A stretch of DNA of 11,775 bases from GW2011-AR5 sp041645025. GTDB taxonomy: Archaea; Aenigmatarchaeota; Aenigmatarchaeia; GW2011-AR5. The stretch spans positions 1 through 11,775 of the forward strand of contig JBAZQV010000029.1 of assembly GCA_041645025.1 (NCBI GenBank), given 5' to 3'. The translations under genes were made by a program, and so were the position numbers. The notes under the pieces are model-generated. The model made no database searches. It saw nothing but the letters and a program-made list of their open reading frames with translations, and was not told the DNA's origin. Below are positions 1-5,383 of the stretch, one piece after another (position 1 is the stretch's first letter; each line of letters starts with the position of its first letter).

Positions 1-2
1 AT

Positions 3-224
3 ACAATTGATTCTTCTTCTGCGCAAAAAATAATCGCCCAAATTGAACCAAGAATTGTTATACCAATGCACTATGCCTTGCCAAAATTAAAATATAAACT
101 TGACGAAGTTTCCAAATTTTTAAAAACAATGGGCAAGCCGTCTATTGCTCCGATTGACAAATTAACCGTAAAAACCAGCGCTATGCCAAAAGACGGAATG
201 GAAATTGTTGTGTTACAAGCCTAA
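3..224 (+). CDS. MBL-fold metal-dependent hydrolase, C-terminal part (5' end outside window)
   Basis: The frame is open from the window edge to a TAA at 222-224 and gives 73 residues. It contains IVIPMHY followed by a stretch matching 'VSKFLKTMG' and ends in a beta-strand (MEIVVLQA). This layout is typical of the C-terminus of UlaG/UPF0173-like metallo-beta-lactamase-fold hydrolases, where the His of the PMHY motif is a late metal ligand. The HxHxDH motif would lie upstream and cannot be seen, so the substrate is unknown. The stop is 1 nt before the next start codon, so the two genes are probably translated from one message. The family call rests on the C-terminal motif only. Confidence 0.75.
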   Translation, partial: TIDSSSAQKIIAQIEPRIVIPMHYALPKLKYKLDEVSKFLKTMGKPSIAPIDKLTVKTSAMPKDGMEIVVLQA

Positions 225-225
225 A

Positions 226-861
226 ATGGATTTTAAAGCTTATTTACAAAAATTACAGGGAATGTCTGATAAAAATAAAAAGATTGTCCTATGGGCAATT
301 GTTGCTGTTTTAGCAATTGTTTTGGGTTCGTTTTGGATTAAATCTGCAGGGAACAGACTGAATGAAATAAGCAAAAATATCGGCCAAATCAAGCTGCCGG
401 AAATTCCCCAAGTTGAAACTCCCAATATTGAAACCACGCCAGACCAAACCGCAGACTGGCAAACCTCTGAAAAAGACGGGGCGGGAACCTATATAAACGA
501 TGTTTATAATTACGAAATTACTTACTTAGCTGGGACAAAAATTAAAGAAAATTTGGTTGACAATCCTAAAAGTTGCGTATATTTAAATTATGGTACTGGA
601 CAAATTACCATAAAATCCCCGGACAGCACCATTCTCTGCCTGAGGTCTAGCGCCAGTGCATATGCAAAAGAAATAACTCAAAATATCATTATTAATGGCA
701 ACGAATATAAAGCAGAGGGTATTATTGATGAAGGAAGAAAATATTTGCAATTTTCATTATACGGCGGAGGGGCAATAATTAGTTTTGAAACCGACGAGAC
801 CGACGCTGAAACTGAAAATAAAATTGAGCAAATGATTTCAACGTTTAAATTTACTAAATAA
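226..861 (+). CDS. Membrane-anchored protein of unknown function
   Basis: This 211-residue protein has a short basic N-terminus, one strong membrane segment at about residues 20-38, a Pro/Thr-rich linker (about 57-85) and a C-terminal globular domain (about 88-211). The globular domain begins with YNYEITY and ends with a MISTFKFT motif. That beta-rich pattern resembles the small extracytoplasmic PsbP-like domains often found behind a single anchor in Patescibacteria, but I do not recognise a named family. Cys117 and Cys138 lie in the presumed outside domain and could pair. The ATG at 226 is preferred over a TTG at 205, because it lies 1 nt after the upstream stop, an arrangement suited to translational coupling. 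There is no Shine-Dalgarno sequence. Confidence 0.7.
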   Translation: MDFKAYLQKLQGMSDKNKKIVLWAIVAVLAIVLGSFWIKSAGNRLNEISKNIGQIKLPEIPQVETPNIETTPDQTADWQTSEKDGAGTYINDVYNYEITYLAGTKIKENLVDNPKSCVYLNYGTGQITIKSPDSTILCLRSSASAYAKEITQNIIINGNEYKAEGIIDEGRKYLQFSLYGGGAIISFETDETDAETENKIEQMISTFKFTK

Positions 862-866
862 AAATA

Positions 867-890
867 ATCCCTCGCCTTCGGGCTCGGGAT
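867..890 (+). repeat. Hairpin with UUCG tetraloop between the membrane-protein gene and gyrA
   Basis: The outer arms ATCCC (867-871) and GGGAT (886-890) and the inner stem GCC/GGC closed by C(UUCG)G form a compact hairpin, interrupted by a 2x2 internal loop. It begins 5 nt after the stop of the upstream gene. It could slow or end transcription, but no T-tract follows, so a dispersed palindromic repeat is as likely as a terminator. Confidence 0.5.
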
Positions 891-919
891 GAATTAATTC
901 ATTTCATTCATAAATTCAA
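890..919 (+). promoter_or_regulatory. Start-adjacent inverted repeat ahead of gyrA
   Basis: TGAATT (890-895) is complementary to AATTCA (913-918), and the second arm ends 1 nt before the gyrA ATG. The whole segment resembles the one directly before the second pilin-like gene (4011-4040): both run GGATGA, an AT-rich arm, a TTC-containing loop, an AT-rich arm, then CAAATG. The site has no Shine-Dalgarno sequence. Its role is unknown; it may affect ribosome access, or it may be a decayed palindromic repeat. Confidence 0.35.
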
Positions 920-3544
920 ATGGCAGAAGAAGATAAAAAAGAAAAAAAGTCTCGCGCGCAAGAAGACGAAAAGCAGGGCGACAGCAAGATAGGGAATATT
1001 CTGCAAAGAGAAATAGTAACCGAATTGAAAGAATCATACATTGATTACGCAATGTCGGTTATTGTGGCGCGAGCGCTTCCCGATGTCAGAGACGGATTAA
1101 AACCGGTGCACAGAAAAATTTTGTTTGCCATGAATGAATTGGGGTTGGGAGCTTCAGCCAAATTTAGAAAATGCGCGGCAACTGTTGGAGATGTTATGGC
1201 AAAATATCATCCGCACGGAGATATGGCTATTTATGATACGTTAGTCAGAATGGCGCAAGATTTTAATCTGCGCTATCCCTTAATAACTCCCCAAGGAAAT
1301 TTTGGATCAATTGACAACGACGGCGCGGCGGCTTCAAGATATACAGAGGCAAAATTATCAAAAATTGGAGACTTGCTGTTGCAAGATATTGAAAAAGACA
1401 CCGTTAATTTTGTTGATAACTACGATGGCACAAGAAAAGAGCCGTCTGTTCTACCCTCGCCTGTTCCCCAATTGCTTTTAAACGGTTCTTTGGGCATTGC
1501 CGTTGGCATGGCAACAAATATTCCTCCGCACAATTTAACAGAAGTATTAGATGCATCAATTTATTTATTAGACCATCCAAAAGCTGAAACCGAAGATTTA
1601 TTTGAATTTATACAAGGCCCTGATTTTCCAACCGGAGGCATAATTTACGATCAGAAAGAAATAATTTCAGCTTACGCTCAAGGCAAGGGCTCTATATTAA
1701 TGAGAGGCAAGGCAGATGTTGTTGAAAAAAAAGACGGGTCAGAGCAAATTATAATTACAGAAATTCCATATCAGGTTTTTAAATCCACGTTGGTTGAAGA
1801 AATGGCAAATTTGGTTTCAGAAAAAAAGATTGAGGGCATAAAGGATATTAGGGACTTATCAGACAGGGAGGGAATGAGAATTGTAATTGATGTTAAAAAA
1901 GGATTCCAGCCGCAACGAATTTTAAACCGGCTTTATAAGTTTACTCCTCTCCAAAAATCGTTCCATCTGAATTTATTAGCTTTAGTTGACGGCATACAGC
2001 CGGAAATTTTATCAATTTCTGATGTTTTAAAATACTTTATTGAGCATAGAAAAGAAGTTATAACCCGCAGAACCAAATACGACTTAGAAAAGGCAAAAGA
2101 AAGGGCTCACATCTTAGAGGGGTTGATGATTGCCCTAAAAAATATTGATGCTGTAATTCAAACAATTAAAAAATCTGCTGACAAAGACGAAGCCAAAATA
2201 AACTTAATCAAAAAATTTAAGCTGACAGAACGCCAGGCAATCGCCATTTTGGAAATGAAACTGCAGACTTTGGCTGGATTAGAAAGAAAAAAAATAGAAG
2301 ACGAGCTAAAAGAAATTTTAGAAAAAATAAAGGAGCTTATTGCTATTTTAAAGAGCCCGGAAAAATTAAAAGATATAATCAAAAAAGAATTTAAAGATAT
2401 AAAAGAGAAATTTGGAGACCAAAGAAGAACAAAAGTTATAAAGGGCAAGTTAGGCGAAATCACTGAAATTGACTTGATTCCGCTGGAAGAAACAATTGTT
2501 ACCTTAACTACCGGAGGATATATAAAAAGAATTAATCCTGCAACCTATAAAATTCAAAAGCGCGGCGGAAAGGGAATTGTGGGTATGAAAACAATGGGAG
2601 ACGATATTGTTGAACACTTTTTGTGCGCCTCAACGCATGACAATTTGATGTTCTTTACAGATTCTGGAAAAGTTTTTCAAACACAGGTTTATGAAATACC
2701 AGAAGGAACGAGAGTTGCTCGCGGCAGAGGTATTATGAACTTTTTAGAGCTCTCAACGGAAGAAAAAGTTTTGTCTTTGGTTCCCAGAGAATCCGACTTA
2801 GCAAAACCCGACAAAAGCCCAAAAGGGCATTTTGACGGGCCCGCCACAATCTCGCCGAAGGCGAGTTTGGGCGGGTTTTTAATGATGGTTACCAAAAACG
2901 GGACGATAAAGAAAACTGCTTTAGAAGAATTTGAAAACGTGAGAAAGAGCGGAATTATTGCAATAAAACTTGATAAAGGCGACGCGCTGAAAAAAGTTGT
3001 AAAAACTTCTGGCGAAGACGATATAATTTTAACAACCAAGGCCGGCATTGCAATAAGATTTAAAGAAAAAGATATAAGGGCAATGGGAAGGTCTGCCGCT
3101 GGAGTAAGAGGCATACGATTAAAAAAGGGCGACGAGGTTGTGGGAATGGACGTTATTGCCAAAGACCAGCCGGCAGATAATCCGCCATCCGCCAATCCGC
3201 CAGCTAGCGGAGGCGGACAGAAACCCGGCAAAAGATATCTTTTGGTTGTTATGGAAAACGGCTACGGAAAGAGGACAGATGTTTCGCAATATAAGGTTCA
3301 GGGCAGAGGCGGTTCTGGAATAAAAACTGCTAAAATTACGCCAAAAACAGGCGGAATAATTATGGCCTGTATTTTAGAGCCGGCGGTAGAAGAAGAGGAT
3401 TTAATTGTTATTTCCAGAAAGGGGCAGGTTATAAGAACCGGCGTAAAATCTATTTCTTTGTTGGGCCGGGCAACTCAAGGCGTAAGAATAATGCGTTTGG
3501 AAGAAGGAGATAAGGTTGCTTCCGGCGCTTGTTTGAAAGATTAA
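920..3544 (+). CDS. gyrA: DNA gyrase subunit A
   Basis: GyrA is the breakage-reunion subunit of DNA gyrase (A2B2), a type IIA topoisomerase that introduces negative supercoils using ATP hydrolysed by GyrB. The 874 residues match the usual length. After a charged N-terminal tail (1-28) come the winged-helix/tower core (about 36-500) and a beta-pinwheel C-terminal domain (about 510-870). Visible motifs are KYHPHGD (95-101), QGNFGSIDNDGAAASRYTE with the catalytic Tyr141 after Arg140, and the gyrase-specific GyrA-box QKRGGKG at 546-552. The GyrA-box favours gyrase over topoisomerase IV ParC. At the position of E. coli Ser83 the residue is Met102, while Asp106 (E. coli Asp87) is kept. The pinwheel carries two inserts, at about residues 629-652 and 751-766, both encoded by palindromic DNA. 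gyrB is not in the window. Confidence 0.97.
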   Translation: MAEEDKKEKKSRAQEDEKQGDSKIGNILQREIVTELKESYIDYAMSVIVARALPDVRDGLKPVHRKILFAMNELGLGASAKFRKCAATVGDVMAKYHPHGDMAIYDTLVRMAQDFNLRYPLITPQGNFGSIDNDGAAASRYTEAKLSKIGDLLLQDIEKDTVNFVDNYDGTRKEPSVLPSPVPQLLLNGSLGIAVGMATNIPPHNLTEVLDASIYLLDHPKAETEDLFEFIQGPDFPTGGIIYDQKEIISAYAQGKGSILMRGKADVVEKKDGSEQIIITEIPYQVFKSTLVEEMANLVSEKKIEGIKDIRDLSDREGMRIVIDVKKGFQPQRILNRLYKFTPLQKSFHLNLLALVDGIQPEILSISDVLKYFIEHRKEVITRRTKYDLEKAKERAHILEGLMIALKNIDAVIQTIKKSADKDEAKINLIKKFKLTERQAIAILEMKLQTLAGLERKKIEDELKEILEKIKELIAILKSPEKLKDIIKKEFKDIKEKFGDQRRTKVIKGKLGEITEIDLIPLEETIVTLTTGGYIKRINPATYKIQKRGGKGIVGMKTMGDDIVEHFLCASTHDNLMFFTDSGKVFQTQVYEIPEGTRVARGRGIMNFLELSTEEKVLSLVPRESDLAKPDKSPKGHFDGPATISPKASLGGFLMMVTKNGTIKKTALEEFENVRKSGIIAIKLDKGDALKKVVKTSGEDDIILTTKAGIAIRFKEKDIRAMGRSAAGVRGIRLKKGDEVVGMDVIAKDQPADNPPSANPPASGGGQKPGKRYLLVVMENGYGKRTDVSQYKVQGRGGSGIKTAKITPKTGGIIMACILEPAVEEEDLIVISRKGQVIRTGVKSISLLGRATQGVRIMRLEEGDKVASGACLKD
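2807..2875 (+). repeat. Pair of palindromic repeats inserted in frame in gyrA
   Basis: Two adjacent hairpins lie inside the gyrA pinwheel region. The first (2807-2839) has arms CCCG..CAAAA.GCCC and GGGC.TTTTG..CGGG with an AAAA loop. The second (2840-2875) has outer arms CCCGCC/GGCGGG and inner arms CTCGCC/GGCGAG around GAA. Together they encode about 23 residues (PDKSPKGHF... to ...SPKASLGG) between two pinwheel strands, where GyrA proteins I know of have only a short turn. The frame is kept. Confidence 0.7.
3181..3217 (+). repeat. GC-rich palindromic repeat inserted in frame in gyrA
   Basis: TCCGCC occurs at 3181-3186 and 3196-3201, with a further offset copy between them. The copy at 3196-3201 pairs with GGCGGA at 3212-3217; an alternative inner stem is CCGC/GCGG. 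It encodes the Pro/Ala/Gly-rich stretch NPPSANPPASGGG (about residues 755-767) in an inter-blade loop of the pinwheel, in otherwise AT-rich DNA. Confidence 0.6.
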
Positions 3545-3550
3545 AAGTTG

Positions 3551-3556
3551 TATAAT
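3551..3556 (+). promoter_or_regulatory. Consensus -10 box immediately before the pilin-like block
   Basis: TATAAT lies 8 nt before the ATG at 3565. Transcription starting the usual 6-7 nt downstream would give an mRNA with almost no leader. The -35 is weak: TTGTTT at 3529-3534 with a 16-nt spacer, inside the end of gyrA. Confidence 0.45.
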
Positions 3557-3564
3557 TAGTTAAT

Positions 3565-3852
3565 ATGTGGAAAAATTTATTAGCCCAGGTTACAATCCCA
3601 AATCCTTTAAGACACGACACCTTCGGGAAACTTTTGCTGGACGGAATCATTCCCGCTGTTGCTGGATTAGTTGGCGCCTTATCTGTTATAATGATAATAG
3701 TAGCTGGCATTTTGTATTTGACATCAGCCGGAAGCCAAGAAAAAATGCTTACAGCCAAAAAAGCTTTGATATACGCAATAGCTGGCATAGTCATCACTTT
3801 AATGGCAGGAGCCATAGTTGCCACTATTAAATTTGCGCTCGGCGCGCCATAA
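3565..3852 (+). CDS. Type IV secretion pilin-like (VirB2/TrbC-like) small membrane protein, paralogue 1
   Basis: This 95-residue protein has two hydrophobic helices (about 33-52 and 69-91) joined by a short basic turn carrying TSAGSQEKMLTAKKAL. The helix-AGILYLTSAG-basic turn-helix pattern matches the VirB2/TrbC-like pilins that occur in many copies in Patescibacteria (Pfam 'T4SS_pilin', by recall). Unlike the next three proteins it has no cleavable signal peptide. Instead it starts with a polar segment (IPNPLRHDTFGKLL) of the kind seen in other family members. It is the first of four tandem paralogues, 20 nt after gyrA and under its own -10 box. A pilus subunit or membrane-stabilising role is plausible, but no secretion ATPase or channel gene is nearby. 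Confidence 0.8.
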   Translation: MWKNLLAQVTIPNPLRHDTFGKLLLDGIIPAVAGLVGALSVIMIIVAGILYLTSAGSQEKMLTAKKALIYAIAGIVITLMAGAIVATIKFALGAP

Positions 3853-3874
3853 TAAATAAATTTTAAAAGGTCGA

Positions 3875-3917
3875 GCCCCGCGAAACGGGGCGAGATACTG
3901 AGCAAGAGCGAAGTATC
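3875..3917 (+). repeat. Double-hairpin intergenic repeat
   Basis: Two consecutive hairpins follow the first pilin-like gene: GCCCCG/CGGGGC (3875-3880, 3886-3891; loop CGAAA) and GATACT/AGTATC (3894-3899, 3912-3917). There is no T-tract. The DNA is far more GC-rich than its surroundings, like the repeats inside gyrA and valS. The rest of the 188-nt gap (3853-4040) holds the inverted repeats listed next and no ORF. Confidence 0.6.
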
Positions 3918-3969
3918 GAATTAACTTATAAAATCATAAAAACGAAAAATTATTAATTGAATATCCTTC

Positions 3970-4006
3970 CATTTAGATAACGAATAATTATATATCCATC
4001 TAAATG
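3970..4006 (+). promoter_or_regulatory. Operator-like inverted repeat upstream of pilin-like gene 2
   Basis: CATTTAGAT (3970-3978) and ATCTAAATG (3998-4006) are perfect 9-bp inverted arms around a 19-nt AT-rich spacer containing TTATATAT, a possible -10 region. The spacing of arm centres (28 bp) is long for a simple dimer site. It could be a regulator site over a promoter or an RNA stem. Confidence 0.35.
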
Positions 4007-4013
4007 TCAGGAT

Positions 4014-4038
4014 GATTTAATCACTTCGTTCTTAAATC
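4014..4038 (+). promoter_or_regulatory. Start-adjacent hairpin ahead of pilin-like gene 2
   Basis: GATTTAA (4014-4020) pairs with TTAAATC (4032-4038) around an 11-nt loop. The stem ends 2 nt before the ATG at 4041. The segment closely resembles the leader of gyrA at 885-919. No Shine-Dalgarno sequence is present, so a stem in the mRNA would occupy the ribosome standby region. Confidence 0.4.
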
Positions 4039-4040
4039 AA

Positions 4041-4382
4041 ATGAATAAACAAAAAATTTTAACAGGTTTAGTTTCTATTAGCATTTTAGCGGCGCCGGTT
4101 TTGGCATTGGCGCAACCAACCGGGCAAATTACAAACCTTTGCACTTTAATCCAAAAAATTGAAAGCATTGTTTGGATGGGTTTTGGCCTTATCGCAGTTA
4201 TTGCTTTCGTTGTTGCCGGTATTTTATTTCTCACAGCAGGCGGAGCGGCAGAAAAAATCCAAGCGGCAAGGAGCGCCTTCTTGTGGGGAATAGCTGGAGT
4301 TGTAGTCGGAATTGTCGCGTTTTCAATAATTGCCATAGTGGGAAGCGGACTTGGCGTTGGAGTGGGTGGCACTTGTGCTTAA
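4041..4382 (+). CDS. Type IV secretion pilin-like small secreted/membrane protein, paralogue 2 (with cysteine pair)
   Basis: The 113-residue precursor has a clear signal peptide (basic MNKQK, hydrophobic core, likely cleavage after ALA at about residue 24, before Gln25). Two hydrophobic helices follow (about 45-67 and 82-105), separated by GGAAEKIQAARSAF, the family's basic turn. Cys34 just after the cleavage site and Cys112 at the C-terminus would both face outside and could form a disulphide closing the hairpin; the other three paralogues have no such pair. The C-terminus is a glycine-rich tail. The small two-helix VirB2/TrbC-like architecture supports the pilin-like call. The true partner proteins are unknown. 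Confidence 0.78.
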   Translation: MNKQKILTGLVSISILAAPVLALAQPTGQITNLCTLIQKIESIVWMGFGLIAVIAFVVAGILFLTAGGAAEKIQAARSAFLWGIAGVVVGIVAFSIIAIVGSGLGVGVGGTCA

Positions 4383-4410
4383 AAAACAGACTTATCATTT
4401 AAATTAGCGT

Positions 4411-4448
4411 CAGGCGCTTTGTCGGTTGCAAAACGAATAGAGCGCCTG
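4411..4448 (+). repeat. Long-loop hairpin between pilin-like genes 2 and 3
   Basis: CAGGCGCT (4411-4418) pairs perfectly with AGCGCCTG (4441-4448) around a 22-nt loop. It begins 28 nt after the stop of gene 2 and ends 14 nt before the ATG of gene 3. No T-tract follows, so it may set relative expression by RNA stability rather than end transcription, or it may be another dispersed repeat. Confidence 0.5.
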
Positions 4449-4462
4449 GTTAAACTCTAAAA

Positions 4463-4774
4463 ATGAAAAAAAGTTTATTAATTCTAATTTTATTAAGCAT
4501 TCTAATTTTGCCAGCCATTGCCTCAGCGCAAACTCTTACAGGTATGGTTGCTAATGTCGCTAGAGTGATTGTAATTATTGCCGGAATAATAACTGTTGTT
4601 CTTTGGGTTGTAACGGGCGTTTTATTTTTAGCCGCTCAAGGAGCTCCCGAAAAACTTACTAAAGCAAAAACAGCTTTATTGGGAGCAATAGGTGGAACAG
4701 TAATTGTCATTTTAGCATACTCGGGTCAAACTATAATTAATATATTCACTAGCGCTCTTTTTAGCGGTACTTAA
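4463..4774 (+). CDS. Type IV secretion pilin-like small secreted/membrane protein, paralogue 3
   Basis: The 103-residue precursor starts with a signal peptide (MKK, Leu/Ile-rich core, likely cleavage after ASA at residue 22, before Gln23). Two helices (about 32-55 and 70-92) flank the turn AAQGAPEKLTKAKTAL. The turn keeps the family's Gly-x-x-Glu-Lys and Ala-Lys-x-Ala-Leu spacing. It is followed after 4 nt by paralogue 4, so the two are almost certainly co-translated. No Shine-Dalgarno sequence is visible before the ATG. Confidence 0.8.
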   Translation: MKKSLLILILLSILILPAIASAQTLTGMVANVARVIVIIAGIITVVLWVVTGVLFLAAQGAPEKLTKAKTALLGAIGGTVIVILAYSGQTIINIFTSALFSGT

Positions 4775-4778
4775 AAAA

Positions 4779-5099
4779 ATGAACAAAAAGATATTATTTT
4801 TAATTTTTATAACGATTTTAATTTTGCCCAATGCTGTTTTTGCAGAAATTACTCCACTTGTTTCAACTATGTTTGACAATGTCGCAGAATTAGCAATGTA
4901 TATAGGGGGTGCAATCGTGGTTATTGGCTGGGTTATAGCAGGTATTTTATATTTAACAGCGGCAGGCGGAGAACGATTAGCGGTTGCTAAAAAAGCTTTG
5001 ATTGCAGCAGTTATTGGAACAGTATTAGTTGTATTTGCAACTGGGGGGTATGACGTAATAAAAAATATAATAGAAAACATATTAAACGCTGGCAAATAA
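4779..5099 (+). CDS. Type IV secretion pilin-like small secreted/membrane protein, paralogue 4
   Basis: The 106-residue precursor has a signal peptide (MNKK, hydrophobic core, likely cleavage after VFA at residue 22, before Glu23). Two helices (about 41-65 and 74-97) are joined by TAAGGERLAVAKKAL. Its signal peptide (ILILP motif) and its turn are most like those of paralogue 3, which suggests a fairly recent duplication. It is the last gene of the block; a strong inverted repeat follows 59 nt downstream. Confidence 0.8.
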   Translation: MNKKILFLIFITILILPNAVFAEITPLVSTMFDNVAELAMYIGGAIVVIGWVIAGILYLTAAGGERLAVAKKALIAAVIGTVLVVFATGGYDVIKNIIENILNAGK

Positions 5100-5158
5100 A
5101 AAAACTACTAACCTAATTCTTTAACGCTATAATTATTTTAGAATAACTCCCGCGCTTT

Positions 5159-5206
5159 ACCCCGTTAGAAATTTTCTTTTTTCAAAAAGAAAATTTCTAA
5201 CGGGGT
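5159..5206 (+). terminator. Perfect 23-bp inverted repeat, probable transcription terminator
   Basis: The left arm 5159-5181 (ACCCCGTTAGAAATTTTC...) is the exact reverse complement of 5184-5206, with only two bases between. It follows the pilin-like block and precedes tRNA-Leu. The stem is long, but the T-tract after it is short (TTT), so its efficiency as an intrinsic terminator is uncertain. Its outer 13 bp, CCCCGTTAGAAAT, recur in both orientations around the valS start, so it is also a member of a dispersed repeat. Confidence 0.65.
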
Positions 5207-5232
5207 TTAAAATACACGGGTTTTATGTTATA

Positions 5233-5238
5233 TATAAT
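5233..5238 (+). promoter_or_regulatory. -10 box of the tRNA-Leu promoter
   Basis: TATAAT ends 10 nt before the first base of tRNA-Leu, the right distance for a short 5' leader removed by RNase P. I see no good -35 hexamer at 16-18 nt upstream. Confidence 0.5.
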
Positions 5239-5248
5239 TATACAAAAT

Positions 5249-5330
5249 GCTCCCGTGGCGGAATTGGAATACGCGCGGCGCTTAGGACGCCGTCCCGCAA
5301 GGGTTAGAGGTTCGAGTCCTCTCGGGAGCA
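5249..5330 (+). tRNA. tRNA-Leu, anticodon UAG
   Basis: The acceptor arms GCTCCCG (5249-5255) and CGGGAGC (5323-5329) pair perfectly, with discriminator A5330. The anticodon stem CGGCG/CGCCG (5276-5280, 5288-5292) encloses loop CTTAGGA with anticodon UAG at 5283-5285. A long variable arm (CCC-GCAA-GGG) marks a class II tRNA, and the T arm AGAGG/CCTCT closes TTCGAGT. It decodes CUN Leu codons. The CCA end is not encoded and must be added by a nucleotidyltransferase. Confidence 0.96.
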
Positions 5331-5335
5331 CAATT

Positions 5336-5362
5336 AAAAAGCTAGGTCGGACCTAGCTTTTT
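5336..5362. terminator. Bidirectional intrinsic terminator between tRNA-Leu and hsp20
   Basis: The stem GCTAGGT/ACCTAGC (5341-5347, 5351-5357) with loop CGG is flanked by AAAAA on the left and TTTTT on the right. It therefore has a T-tract on either strand. It ends tRNA-Leu transcription on the plus strand and the tsaD-valS-prsW-hsp20 direction on the minus strand, whose last stop codon is at 5384. Confidence 0.88.
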
Positions 5363-5383
5363 GTGTGATATTTTTTGCTTTGA

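Noticed and set aside
205..225. TTG start at 205 for the membrane-anchored protein
   Set aside because: It would overlap the upstream gene by 20 nt with no ribosome site; the ATG at 226 is 1 nt after the upstream stop.
2689..3231. 180-codon open frame antisense to gyrA
   Set aside because: It lies wholly within a well-supported gyrA, its protein is low in complexity and matches nothing I know, and it ends in the complement of the gyrA palindromic repeats.
3450..3905. Antisense frames across the pilin-like genes (also 4037-4372 and 4712-5095)
   Set aside because: They mirror the hydrophobic plus-strand genes, which have signal peptides, conserved motifs and consistent spacing; the antisense products have none.
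3565..5099. Phage holins or toxin-antitoxin peptides as an explanation of the four small genes
   Set aside because: They share one specific turn motif (Gly-x-x-Glu-Lys/Arg ... Ala-Lys-x-Ala-Leu) and three have cleavable signal peptides, which fits pilin-like proteins; no phage genes are nearby.
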